From an uncultured Spirochaetales bacterium (GTDB lineage Bacteria > Spirochaetota > Spirochaetia > Sphaerochaetales > Sphaerochaetaceae): 30,966 nt of DNA. The first letter of the stretch is position 1, and the number at the start of each line of letters is the position of its first letter. The stretch covers positions 1 to 30,966 of the forward strand of contig CAKQTE010000097.1 of NCBI GenBank assembly GCA_934276485.1. Direction: 5' to 3'. Made by a program: the position numbers and the translations under genes. Positions 1-7,799 of this stretch are shown here, in pieces. The notes beneath the pieces were generated by a model. The model had not been told where the DNA came from, searched no databases, and saw nothing but the letters and a program-made list of their open reading frames with translations.

Positions 1-1
1 G

Positions 2-529
2 GGTGTGGATGAGGATAATAAAAACCTTCTTATTCTGGATTTTCCTAATGAAGAGGTAGCGACTTCATATTCAAAGAATATCCTTGCTCTCTATGGAGGA
101 AGAACATCTGCATCTTCATTCTCAGAGTTAAAGATAGACAAGTGTTTTGCAGACGGACGCCTAAAAGATGCAATCGATAGGTTGAAGTCAATATATGAAG
201 CACTTCCATATGACATTTCAAAGAATGCAGATGAACTATACTACAGTTCCATATTCTTCTCATCGATGAAGGCATTGGGTGCTGAGATCGGAAGCGAGAT
301 AGAGACAAAGAATGGACGCGTTGATGCAATTCTGAAGACGGAGAAACACATCTATGTCTTTGAGTTCAAGCGTGACCAGTCTGCAGATATTGCTCTCAAG
401 CAAATACACGACAAGGGATATGCAAACCAATTTGATGTAGATAGAAAGACAAAGACAGTGCACCTTGTTGGAATCAACTTCTCATCAAAGGAAAAGAATA
501 TCACAGAGTACAAAGAAGAGATTCTCTAA
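2..529 (+). CDS. C-terminal part of AAA-ATPase-like / PD-(D/E)XK nuclease-superfamily protein (5' end outside window)
   Basis: About 175 residues, open to the left edge. An in-frame GTG lies at position 5 but there is no ribosome site before it, so I treat the start as missing. The tail carries a PD-(D/E)XK-type core: numbered from the GTG, D107 in GRVDAIL, then E120 and K122 in VFEFK, followed by an ALKQIHDKGYA helix with a conserved Q. This arrangement is typical of the C-terminal domain of the large AAA-ATPase-like family (about 500-560 residues) common in Bacteroidetes and spirochaetes, where an N-terminal P-loop ATPase precedes the nuclease-like fold. The biochemical role of that family is not established. 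It converges with the ABC-transporter operon across a terminator. I am confident of the family and have no evidence for function. Confidence 0.8.
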   Translation, partial: GVDEDNKNLLILDFPNEEVATSYSKNILALYGGRTSASSFSELKIDKCFADGRLKDAIDRLKSIYEALPYDISKNADELYYSSIFFSSMKALGAEIGSEIETKNGRVDAILKTEKHIYVFEFKRDQSADIALKQIHDKGYANQFDVDRKTKTVHLVGINFSSKEKNITEYKEEIL

Positions 530-547
530 AAGAGAACCCATACAAGT

Positions 548-592
548 TAAAAATGGCTACACTTTAAGCCGAAAGCCATTAAGTGTAGCCAG
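548..592 (-). terminator. Rho-independent terminator of the nanE-ABC operon
   Basis: An 11-bp perfect stem, 554-564 (TGGCTACACTT) with 581-591, encloses a 16-nt loop. Read on the minus strand it is followed by a T5 run (rc of 549-553), so it terminates the minus-strand operon that stops at 614. On the plus strand there is no T run after the stem, so termination of the left-edge gene here is less certain. Confidence 0.8.
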
Positions 593-613
593 AGAAGCGC
601 CTAGATAATGAAA

Positions 614-2284
614 CTACATTGTCATCTTCTTATCCTTTGAGAAGATCATGAATATGATAAGTGTAGTCATTGTCATGAATGTTAGAATTGTTGCCATTGC
701 AGCTGCAATTCCATAGTTTCCTCTTGAAACATATGTATAGATCTGGATTGTGAGAGTTGTTGTTCTGTAGTTATAGAGAATTACACCAGAAGACAACTCT
801 GTAATGATTGCAATCCAAGATAGCAGTGCTCCCGAAATTATTCCATTCGACATCATAGGCATTGTAATCTTGAAGAAAGATTTCATCTTAGAGCTTCCTA
901 ATGATATAGCAGCCTCTTCTATCGAAATCGGAATCTGCTGAAGCGTTGCAACAGATGATCTGATAGTGTATGAACAACGTCTGATTACAAGTGCAACAAT
1001 CATGATAGTTGCAGTTCCAACTAGTATGATTGGCTTATGGTTGAATGCAATAACAAGTGAAATACCTACAACTGCTCCAGGAATAACATATGGAACCATC
1101 GACAATGTATCGATAATCTTATTTATGGTGTTGTCCCTTCTAACAACAAGATAAGCAATCATCACAGACATTATGATAATGATAACCAACGCTGTTCCTC
1201 CAATAAGGAATGTATTAGGTATTGCATTCTGAAGCTTGTTAAATGCATCACTATAGCTCTTTAATGAATATCCATCGACAAAGATCTTTCCAGAGGTATT
1301 CTTGAATGATGTATAGATAACATAGAGCTGCGGAGCATATGCAATGAATATAACCAAATAGCAATAAAGATGGATAAAGAAACTCTTAACACCATGTACT
1401 TCCTTGCTTTGTATTGGGTGTAGTGCGTTCATTGTGAACTTGAACTTGTTATTGATGAATCTCTGTATCAAGAAGATAACGGTTGTGATAACAATACCAA
1501 TGATCGCAACTGCACACGCAAAGTGAGTATCTCCACCAGTTTCACTCATGAATGAGTTATAGATTTCAACAGGGAAAGTCCTATATCCCTCACCTATGAA
1601 CAAAGGTGTTCCAAAATCTGCAAACGCTCTCATGAATACCATCAAAGCTGCCGCAATGATTGTTGGAATACATAGAGGAATTATTACTGTAAAGAATCGC
1701 TTTACACCTGTGCATCCCATGTTTTCACTTGCCTCTAATAGTGTGCTATCAACATTCTTTAAAGCACCTGAGACATACAGGAAAACAAGAGGATATAGCT
1801 GCAAACACAAAACAAGCATGATGCCTCCAAAGCCATATATGCTAGGAAGAGTTACTCCAAAGATCTTTCTGATGATATTGGTAATAAGACCATTTCTACC
1901 AAGAAGAAGAATCCAAGAGTAAGCTCCAATAAATGGTGCAGACATACTAGAAAGGATAATTACTACCTGTAACCACTTTGCCCCGCGTATTTTATACATG
2001 TTAAAGAAATACGCAAGAGGAACTCCCAAAATCAACGCTAGTAGTGTTGCACAGATACTAACCTTGAATGAGTTTAGAATCGTTCCAGCATAATACGGCT
2101 TTGACAAGAACTTCACGAAATATCCCATCGTGAAATTGTTATCATTATCCACCACCGCATTTTTAAGAAGAATAACAAGTGGATAGATCATGAAAAGGCC
2201 AAACAAGAATAGAATTGCGAGCGATATCACTGTCCAAATATCTTTCTTTGGCTTTGCGCGTCCATTAGATGCATGAGAACCCAT
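614..2284 (-). CDS. ABC transporter permease, fused two-domain FbpB/AfuB type
   Basis: Inner-membrane permease of 556 residues with two tandem binding-protein-dependent transport domains, so one polypeptide can form the whole channel. Many hydrophobic segments are visible. Each half has the cytoplasmic EAA loop that docks on the ATPase: EASENMG at 184-190 and EEAAISLG at 456-463. The ATG lies 2 nt after the ATPase stop, indicating translational coupling. Family members are usually annotated as iron(III) permeases (FbpB/SfuB), but the same architecture serves AfuB, which moves hexose phosphates. The adjoining nanE and sugar-phosphate-type regulator favour a carbohydrate here (inference). Last gene of the operon, followed by an intrinsic terminator. 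Confidence 0.9.
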   Translation of the reverse strand: MGSHASNGRAKPKKDIWTVISLAILFLFGLFMIYPLVILLKNAVVDNDNNFTMGYFVKFLSKPYYAGTILNSFKVSICATLLALILGVPLAYFFNMYKIRGAKWLQVVIILSSMSAPFIGAYSWILLLGRNGLITNIIRKIFGVTLPSIYGFGGIMLVLCLQLYPLVFLYVSGALKNVDSTLLEASENMGCTGVKRFFTVIIPLCIPTIIAAALMVFMRAFADFGTPLFIGEGYRTFPVEIYNSFMSETGGDTHFACAVAIIGIVITTVIFLIQRFINNKFKFTMNALHPIQSKEVHGVKSFFIHLYCYLVIFIAYAPQLYVIYTSFKNTSGKIFVDGYSLKSYSDAFNKLQNAIPNTFLIGGTALVIIIIMSVMIAYLVVRRDNTINKIIDTLSMVPYVIPGAVVGISLVIAFNHKPIILVGTATIMIVALVIRRCSYTIRSSVATLQQIPISIEEAAISLGSSKMKSFFKITMPMMSNGIISGALLSWIAIITELSSGVILYNYRTTTLTIQIYTYVSRGNYGIAAAMATILTFMTMTTLIIFMIFSKDKKMTM

Positions 2285-2286
2285 AA

Positions 2287-3396
2287 TCAGCCCTCCAAAT
2301 CATTACGAACACCAGCAATTATGTTCTTGCTTCCATCTTCTGTGAAAACGTTGATCTTCTGTGTCTTTACGCCAAGTGTGATCCTAGAGCCTTTTGCAAT
2401 TGTATTCTCTATTTCGGACTCCATGATGATCTCTGCCTTTGTTCCAGAATCGAGATGAACAAAATAATGGGTATTGAGACCAAGGAAAATACAATCATCA
2501 ACAACAGCAGGAATGCCCTCGCCTTCCTTCAGGATTACAAACTCCTCTGGTCTAACGGATACTTTGACATTCTTCTCATTCAAATGGTCATCCAGCACAT
2601 TTGTCAGAACAATTCTATGTTTCTTCTCAAGTGTCAAATATGTAACACCATTTTCTGTTGAGACATCACCATCGATTATGTTTGTGTGTCCAACAAATGT
2701 TGCAACAAACAGGTTTGCAGGTCTTTGATAAAGATCCTTTGGAGTTCCTATATGCTGAATGTAGCCCATATTCATGACTGCAATTCTATCTGAAACAGCC
2801 ATAGCTTCTTCTTGGTCATGAGTTACATAAACAGTAGTGATACCAATCTTGTTCTGGATTTCCTTGATAGCGGAACGCATCTCAAGTCTAAGCTTTGCAT
2901 CAAGATTCGATAGAGGTTCGTCCATCAACAAAACATCTGGCTGGATTACAAGAGCACGAGCAAGGGCAACACGCTGTTGCTGTCCGCCTGAGAGGTTCTC
3001 TGGCATTCTGTCTTTATATTCATAGATCTGCATCAACTGCAAGAATCTGTCAACTTCACGATTAATCTGTTCTTTGTCTTTAGTTCTATTCTTTAGTCCG
3101 AATGCAACATTTGCACGAACAGTTAGATTTGGGAATATAGCATAGTTCTGGAATACCATTCCTATGTTTCTTTTCGATGGGTCCTTGTCATTGATTCTAG
3201 TAGACCCAAAATAGAAATCTCCACCTTCAATGGAATTGAAACCGGCAATCATTCTAAGAAGTGTTGTTTTACCGCACCCTGATGGACCAAGGAGGGTGAA
3301 GAACTCACCCTCCTTAATGTTCAGAGAAAGCCCACTAATGACAGTATTATCACCGTATTTCTTTACAGCGTCTCTAATTGAAATGTTAACACTCAT
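2287..3396 (-). CDS. ABC transporter ATP-binding protein, FbpC/AfuC (CUT1-like with TOBE tail)
   Basis: ATPase of 369 residues with all expected motifs: Walker A GPSGCGKT (37-44), Q-loop in VFQNYAIFPN (Q83), signature LSGGQQQR (135-142), Walker B VLLMDEP (155-161) and switch His193 in VTHDQEEA. The region after about residue 240 is a TOBE-type regulatory/substrate-linked domain (VRPEEF near 280), as in FbpC, PotA and MalK-like importers. It would power the fused permease downstream. It starts 22 nt after the binding-protein stop, in the order binding protein, ATPase, permease; FbpABC loci usually have the permease second, whereas AfuABC/spirochaetal loci vary. The substrate cannot be read from this subunit. 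Confidence 0.92.
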   Translation of the reverse strand: MSVNISIRDAVKKYGDNTVISGLSLNIKEGEFFTLLGPSGCGKTTLLRMIAGFNSIEGGDFYFGSTRINDKDPSKRNIGMVFQNYAIFPNLTVRANVAFGLKNRTKDKEQINREVDRFLQLMQIYEYKDRMPENLSGGQQQRVALARALVIQPDVLLMDEPLSNLDAKLRLEMRSAIKEIQNKIGITTVYVTHDQEEAMAVSDRIAVMNMGYIQHIGTPKDLYQRPANLFVATFVGHTNIIDGDVSTENGVTYLTLEKKHRIVLTNVLDDHLNEKNVKVSVRPEEFVILKEGEGIPAVVDDCIFLGLNTHYFVHLDSGTKAEIIMESEIENTIAKGSRITLGVKTQKINVFTEDGSKNIIAGVRNDLEG

Positions 3397-3418
3397 TGAT
3401 AGCTCCTCTCTGAAAAGA

Positions 3419-4462
3419 TTATTTTGTAATCAACTCAATCCAGCGTTCCAACCAAGCGCTCTTGTTAGCTGCAACATATGGAATATCCTCATAGACAACG
3501 TTGATCTTTGAGAAAGGAAGCATATTAGGACTATTGTTCTCAACAGATGCCAATACTGGTCTGATTGTTGTGTTAGCATAACCCTTCTGTCCCTCTTCAG
3601 AGATAACAAAGTCAACAAATGCCTTTGCATTATCCATATTCTTACAACCCTTTACGATAGCAACACCTGATGGAAGCCATACAGCACCTTCTTCTGGATA
3701 TACAACTCTGATGTTCTTTGCACCTGATTCAAGAAGGCTGATACATGGGTCTTCATAAGAAACACCTACTGCATATTCGCCATCTGCTGTAGCTTTATAG
3801 ATCTGGCTTGATGAGGAGATGATAGAACCATTGAGCTGAGATACAAACTTAGCAACATAGTCCCAAGCCTTCTCATCGTATGGCTTATCACCCATAACAA
3901 GAAGCATGTTAGTAACTTCTGCCCAAGCACTTGAAGATGCAGTTGGATCCCCCATTGCAATCTTTCCCTTCAATTCAGGGCGTAGAAGATCCTTGTAACC
4001 CTTGAACTCATCAGGATTCAATCCGAGCTTTCTGAATACTTCTTCATTGATAAGAAGAGCAGCGCTTCCTGAAAGCTTTGTATAAGTGAAATATCCATTG
4101 TAGCTCTGATAAGCTTCTGGAAGATACTTATCATTTGGAGATACATATTTTTCATACAAGTCTTCATGTCCTGTCCAGAAACCTAGGTTCACTGCCCCCC
4201 AGTTGATATCTGCTTGAGGATTTGCCTTCTCTGCTTCCAGTCTTGCTAGAACATCACCAGTTCCCATTGACTGAAGAATAACCTTGATACCAGTAGCCTT
4301 CTCGAAAGCTGGAATAACTGCTTCGATCTCAGAGTCACTGTTTGGTGAATATATTACAACCTCTCCCTTACCGGACTTTCCTGTTGTCTCACTTCCACCA
4401 CTAGCAAAAACCATGGAAATGGCAATCATGAAAACAAACAAAACGACTAAAACCTTTTTCAT
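3419..4462 (-). CDS. Periplasmic solute-binding protein of the FbpA/AfuA family
   Basis: Protein of 347 residues with an N-terminal signal peptide (MKK, hydrophobic to about residue 20, ending VFA before SGGSE). There is no lipobox cysteine, so it is probably a soluble periplasmic protein rather than a lipoprotein. The mature part begins VVIYSPNSDSEIEAVIPAFE, the start typical of the Fbp/Afu/2-aminoethylphosphonate-type binding proteins. The consecutive Tyr-Tyr pair that ligates Fe(III) in FbpA is not seen in the expected region, which reads VGVSYEDPC (residues about 234-242). That argues against a classical ferric-binding protein and fits an organic anion such as a sugar phosphate. The start ATG has a good ribosome site (GAGGAG, 8 nt upstream). 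Operon with nanE upstream. Confidence 0.88.
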   Translation of the reverse strand: MKKVLVVLFVFMIAISMVFASGGSETTGKSGKGEVVIYSPNSDSEIEAVIPAFEKATGIKVILQSMGTGDVLARLEAEKANPQADINWGAVNLGFWTGHEDLYEKYVSPNDKYLPEAYQSYNGYFTYTKLSGSAALLINEEVFRKLGLNPDEFKGYKDLLRPELKGKIAMGDPTASSSAWAEVTNMLLVMGDKPYDEKAWDYVAKFVSQLNGSIISSSSQIYKATADGEYAVGVSYEDPCISLLESGAKNIRVVYPEEGAVWLPSGVAIVKGCKNMDNAKAFVDFVISEEGQKGYANTTIRPVLASVENNSPNMLPFSKINVVYEDIPYVAANKSAWLERWIELITK

Positions 4463-4484
4463 TCTATTTTCTCCTCTTTTTTAT

Positions 4485-4497
4485 ACGCAACTTGCGT
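4485..4497 (-). promoter_or_regulatory. Short perfect palindrome between nanE and the binding-protein gene
   Basis: ACGCAA and TTGCGT separated by one base sit in the 39-nt gap between the nanE stop and the binding-protein ATG, just ahead of that gene's ribosome site. It may be a small hairpin that modulates transcript processing or expression of the transporter relative to nanE. No T run follows. Function is inferred only. Confidence 0.3.
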
Positions 4498-4501
4498 TTA
4501 T

Positions 4502-5200
4502 CTACTTATTGATCTGATGAACAAACCTTTCCGTTATCTCTAGAGGCCTTGTAATCGCACCTCCTACCACAACGCTCCATGCACCAAGAGAAAGCATCTT
4601 TTCAGCATCTTCTGGAGTATGGATTCTTCCCTCTGCAATAACAGGAACATCAAGTTTGTCTACTATTTCCTCTACCAATGCAAAATTGGGACCATCAAAG
4701 ATTCCCTTGCTGTGATCTGTGTATCCATTTAGTGTAGTTCCAACAAAATCGATACCTGCCTCTACTGCTCTCTTTGCATCATCAAAAGATGAGCAATCTG
4801 CCATCAATAACTGTTCTGGATATTTGGCTTTGATTTCATTTATGAATTCGGAAGCAGATAGTCCACCCGGTCTTGTAAGATCTGTACAGTCAATGGCGAT
4901 GATATCTGTACCGATGGATACAAGCTGATCGACCTCTTTCATTGAAGGAGTTATATATGCATCAAATGAATCATATTTCTTCTTGATGATTCCAATGATA
5001 GGAAGATTGACGCAATTCTTGATTCCACAAAGGTCAATGATTCCATTGCATCTGATACCAACAGCTCCTCCTCTTTCTGCAGCTTTAGCCATAAGTGGCA
5101 TTATTCCTCCTTCTGGCTTATATAGAGGTTCTCCCTCAAGAGCTTGGCATGATACGATGATTCCGCCCTTTATTTTGGATAAGAGTTCTTCCTTTGTCAT
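4502..5200 (-). CDS. nanE: N-acetylmannosamine-6-phosphate 2-epimerase NanE
   Basis: A 232-residue TIM barrel that converts ManNAc-6-phosphate to GlcNAc-6-phosphate in sialic-acid/ManNAc catabolism. Family motifs are clear: IVSCQALEGEPLY near the N-terminus, the lysine strand IGIIKK (72-74), ADCSSFDDAKRAVEAGIDFVG (134-154), GTTLNGYT (154-161) and IAEGRIHTPEDA (188-199) holding the catalytic Glu190, with the phosphate-binding VVVGGAITRP (210-219). Length is typical. It is the first gene of the operon and has two operator-like repeats just before its ATG. No lyase (nanA) or kinase (nanK) is in this window, so substrate could arrive already phosphorylated, or the other steps are encoded elsewhere. 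It ends with TAG, which shows amber is a normal stop in this genome. Confidence 0.93.
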   Translation of the reverse strand: MTKEELLSKIKGGIIVSCQALEGEPLYKPEGGIMPLMAKAAERGGAVGIRCNGIIDLCGIKNCVNLPIIGIIKKKYDSFDAYITPSMKEVDQLVSIGTDIIAIDCTDLTRPGGLSASEFINEIKAKYPEQLLMADCSSFDDAKRAVEAGIDFVGTTLNGYTDHSKGIFDGPNFALVEEIVDKLDVPVIAEGRIHTPEDAEKMLSLGAWSVVVGGAITRPLEITERFVHQINK

Positions 5201-5203
5201 CTT

Positions 5204-5255
5204 TGTAGTTTTACTCCACTATTTATTTAAAAATGTAGTTTTACTCCACTTTCAA
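5204..5255 (-). promoter_or_regulatory. nanE promoter with two identical 17-bp operator-like sites
   Basis: TGTAGTTTTACTCCACT occurs at 5204-5220 and again at 5234-5250, exactly 30 bp apart (about three helical turns). Each copy contains an imperfect dyad, TGTAG-N5-CTCCA. On the minus strand a -35-like TTGAAA (5255-5250) is followed after 17-18 nt by an AT-rich -10-like TTTTAA/TTTAAA (5232-5226), so the upstream copy fills the promoter spacer. The downstream copy lies in the leader and contains the only GGAG near the nanE ATG. The arrangement suits repression by a dimeric regulator, most simply the RpiR-family protein encoded next door (inference). Confidence 0.65.
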
Positions 5256-5323
5256 TACAAAGACTATCACACTTAGCACCAAAGTCAATTAAAAAGTGTT
5301 TGGGAATATCAAGAATTGAAGGA

Positions 5324-6148
5324 TCAGTATTTCTTTGTAATGATAGACTCTCCGATCAAACTCTTAAGACGTGCAACATCGTCCATGTGTCTATGCTCAT
5401 ATTCACGCTTAAGAACATCCAGAACATAAAGCTGGCTAACAGAACCTGTGATCTTACCACCATCAACAAGATTTTCCTTGGCAGAAGTCAGCAGTACGAT
5501 ATCTGCCATCTTTGCAAGCTTTGAATTTGGATAGCTGGTAATTGCAACAACAGTCGCATGATTGTCTTTTGCTAGTTGGCAAGCATCACATAAATCCCTA
5601 GTGTTTCCAGATAGAGAAAGTGCAATGATCATATCATGCTCTTTCATACTAGCAGCTTTCAACATCTGGAAATGATCTTCTGTGACAACGCTGGTTCTAA
5701 GCCCCATTCGTTGAAAACAGTCCTCACCTACACGCGCCGATATTCCGCTAGATGCTATTCCATAGAAATAGAGCTGCTCTGAGGAGTCTATCAAATCAAC
5801 AACATGATTGATCTTTTCATCATTAACCAAAGATGCTGTGTTCTTCACCAGTTCGATAAACTCATCTTGTTGGGAAGTGCTTGCAAGAGATGTCTTGGAT
5901 GACGAGGTTGCATCTTTTGCAATCTGGATCTTGAAATCTATAAGACGCTTGAAACCGATTTTATTACAGAAGCGCATTACGCTTGCTTCTGATACATGTG
6001 CAACTTGTGATATGTCCATAATGGTCATATTTGTCAAATTCTCTCTTTCATCAAGAACAAGTTGCGCAACCTTCCTTTCAGAGTTGGTAAGTTCTGGCAA
6101 TATGGAATTGATTAAATCAAATATGTTCTTGAAATCACTGTTGTCCAT
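5324..6148 (-). CDS. RpiR/MurR-family transcriptional regulator (HTH + SIS domain)
   Basis: A 274-residue regulator. Residues about 15-75 form the RpiR-type helix-turn-helix (LTNSERKVAQLVL, then ISQVAHVSEASVMRFCNKIGF). Residues about 110-250 form a SIS domain that senses phosphosugars, with FYGIASSGISA (128-138) and the LSLSGNTRDL loop (178-187). MurR, NanR and RpiR relatives bind sugar phosphates such as MurNAc-6-P or GlcNAc-6-P. Its position just upstream of nanE, in the same direction and with paired sites in the gap, makes it the likely local regulator, with ManNAc-6-P or GlcNAc-6-P as candidate effector (inference). No ribosome site is visible before the ATG; see the promoter entry. Confidence 0.9.
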   Translation of the reverse strand: MDNSDFKNIFDLINSILPELTNSERKVAQLVLDERENLTNMTIMDISQVAHVSEASVMRFCNKIGFKRLIDFKIQIAKDATSSSKTSLASTSQQDEFIELVKNTASLVNDEKINHVVDLIDSSEQLYFYGIASSGISARVGEDCFQRMGLRTSVVTEDHFQMLKAASMKEHDMIIALSLSGNTRDLCDACQLAKDNHATVVAITSYPNSKLAKMADIVLLTSAKENLVDGGKITGSVSQLYVLDVLKREYEHRHMDDVARLKSLIGESIITKKY

Positions 6149-6157
6149 GTCAATTCA

Positions 6158-6186
6158 ATATTGCAACGTAAAAGAAATGGTGTCAA
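6158..6186 (-). promoter_or_regulatory. Promoter of the RpiR-type regulator, giving a near-leaderless transcript
   Basis: A perfect -35 TTGACA (6186-6181) and a -10-like CAATAT (6163-6158) are 17 nt apart on the minus strand. Transcription would begin about 6150, only a few bases before the ATG at 6148, which agrees with the absence of a Shine-Dalgarno sequence. A 7-bp inverted repeat (ATGGTGT / ACACCAT) straddles the -35 region and could be an operator. Confidence 0.5.
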
Positions 6187-6262
6187 CAAAGAGATTAATG
6201 CAACACCATCTTCTATATTCAAGTTTTGCAAATAGTTTTCGACATCCAGATAATATAAAACA

Positions 6263-6291
6263 TTGACTCCAGGTTTCACATGAATCATATT
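6263..6291 (+). promoter_or_regulatory. Promoter of the DUF234-type ATPase gene
   Basis: TTGACT (6263-6268), a 17-nt spacer and CATATT (6286-6291) form a good sigma-70-like promoter reading into the ATPase gene. It is followed directly by a 14-bp inverted repeat in the leader. Confidence 0.5.
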
Positions 6292-6295
6292 CTTT

Positions 6296-6337
6296 AAATA
6301 GAGATATTCACTACATTTTTCTTGAATATCTCTATTT
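6296..6337 (+). repeat. 14-bp perfect inverted repeat in the ATPase leader
   Basis: AAATAGAGATATTC (6296-6309) and its exact reverse complement (6324-6337) flank a 14-nt loop. It begins 4 nt after the -10 and ends 1 nt before the AGGAG ribosome site (6339-6343). It could be an operator overlapping the start of transcription or a stable leader hairpin controlling access of ribosomes. It is not followed by a T run, so it is not a standard terminator. Confidence 0.7.
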
Positions 6338-6348
6338 TAGGAGCATAC

Positions 6349-7783
6349 ATGACAGGAAGAGAAAAAGAAGAAAAGTACCTTAGGAGGATATACGAGAATA
6401 ATAATGCAGAGCTCGTTGTAATTTATGGTCAGCTTGGAATTGGAAAGACATATCTTGTAGACAAGACTTTTAAAGGACTCTTCTCTTTCCTTCATACAAG
6501 TATTGAACCAAATAATGAAAACAAAAAAGGCCAACTTAAAAACCAACTCAATCATTTCTACTCTTCTCTTATCGTGCAAGGCATGGATGAATGCAAAAAA
6601 CCTGAATCATGGCTAGAAGCATTCTTTCTGCTAGAAAAGCACTTGCAGAAAATAGATAACGGCTCTCGACAATTAGTATTCTTCGATGAGCTTCCTTGGA
6701 TGGACACACCACGCTCGGGATTTATCCAAGCATTTGAAGGATTCTGGAATACTTGGGCATGTCACAGAAAAAACCTTATGGTAATTGTATGTGGAAGTGC
6801 AAACTCCTGGATTCTAGATAACCTAATCAATGCACATGGAGGACTATATAATCGAGTAACAAGAGAGATAAAGCTTGCCCCTTTCACATTAAATGAATGC
6901 GAGGAATATTACAGAGAAAACAATATAAAGTTCTCTCGATACGACATTGTCCAAAGCTACATGATCTTCGGAGGTATTCCCTTCTACATGAGTGCAGTAG
7001 ATGGAGAACTGAGCCTTGCTCAAAACATCGACAATCTCTTCTTTGCGAAGAATGCTCAATTCAAGAATGAATATGATCGCCTATTTGCTTCCATCTTCAA
7101 TGCTCCTGAAAGAATGAAAGCTATTGTCAATATTCTTTCTACTCGCAATGCAGGTCTCACGAGAAAAGAAATAAGCTCCATGCTACAGCTTTCTGATGGT
7201 GTTACTATAACAAAATCTCTTGATGCTCTTATCGCAAGTGACTTTGTGATAAAGTATGTTCCATTTGGATTTAGCAAGAAAGAAACTCACTACAAACTCA
7301 TAGATCCATTCTGTCTTTTCTATCTACAATTCATGAATGATAGAAAAAGTACAAATGAAAGATTTTGGCAACAAAATATCACATCTCAAGTTCTATCTAC
7401 ATGGAGAGGATTCTCTTTTGAGAATGTTTGCTTCAACCACATCAAAGAGATCAAAAAAAGCCTTGGGTATTTCAGGTGTAATAACAGAATCATCTGCATG
7501 GTCCAAACGAGGCGATGATGAAAAAGGAACCAAGATTGATCTACTTATTATTAGAAATGACAACATCATCAACATGTGCGAGATCAAGTTCTACAGTGGA
7601 GACTTTGAAGTTAATAAAGAATACTACAAAACGCTTCTTAACAGAGAATTGCTTCTACAAAAAGAAATCTCACCTAAGATTGCAATCAGAAACACTCTTA
7701 TCACGACATTTGGGCTAAAGAAAAATGAATACAATGGCATTTTTTCAAATGTTATATTGCTAGATGATCTATTTGAAGCATAG
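6349..7783 (+). pseudogene. DUF234-type archaeal-family ATPase with C-terminal nuclease-like domain, broken by a +1 frameshift
   Basis: The start ATG at 6349 follows AGGAG by 5 nt; the opening TGREKEEKYLRR is the usual start of this family. P-loop GQLGIGKT (about residue 26) and Walker B VFFDELPWMD (about 115) are intact. The reading frame leaves the family sequence at the A7 run 7453-7459 and stops at 7516-7518. Removing one A restores IKKALGISGVITESSAW and continues in the other frame to 7783, giving a normal length of about 477 residues. The lost tail holds a PD-(D/E)XK-like core (Asp codon 7538-7540; Glu and Lys codons 7580-7582 and 7586-7588). The family is widespread, often near mobile or defence genes, with unclear function. 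The defect may be real decay, reversible slippage or a homopolymer sequencing error. Confidence 0.85.
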
Positions 7784-7799
7784 CTCTCTGTCCAATTCT

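Noticed and set aside
1596..1922. Plus-strand open frames inside the permease gene and similar ones at 5808-6266, 25144-25728 and 15981-16328
   Set aside because: They lie wholly or largely opposite well-supported genes, have no recognisable domains or ribosome sites and read as antisense shadows.
614..4462. Ferric-iron transporter FbpABC
   Set aside because: The family match is real, but the absence of an obvious Tyr-Tyr pair and the nanE/RpiR context make a sugar-type substrate more likely; I therefore give no fbp symbols.
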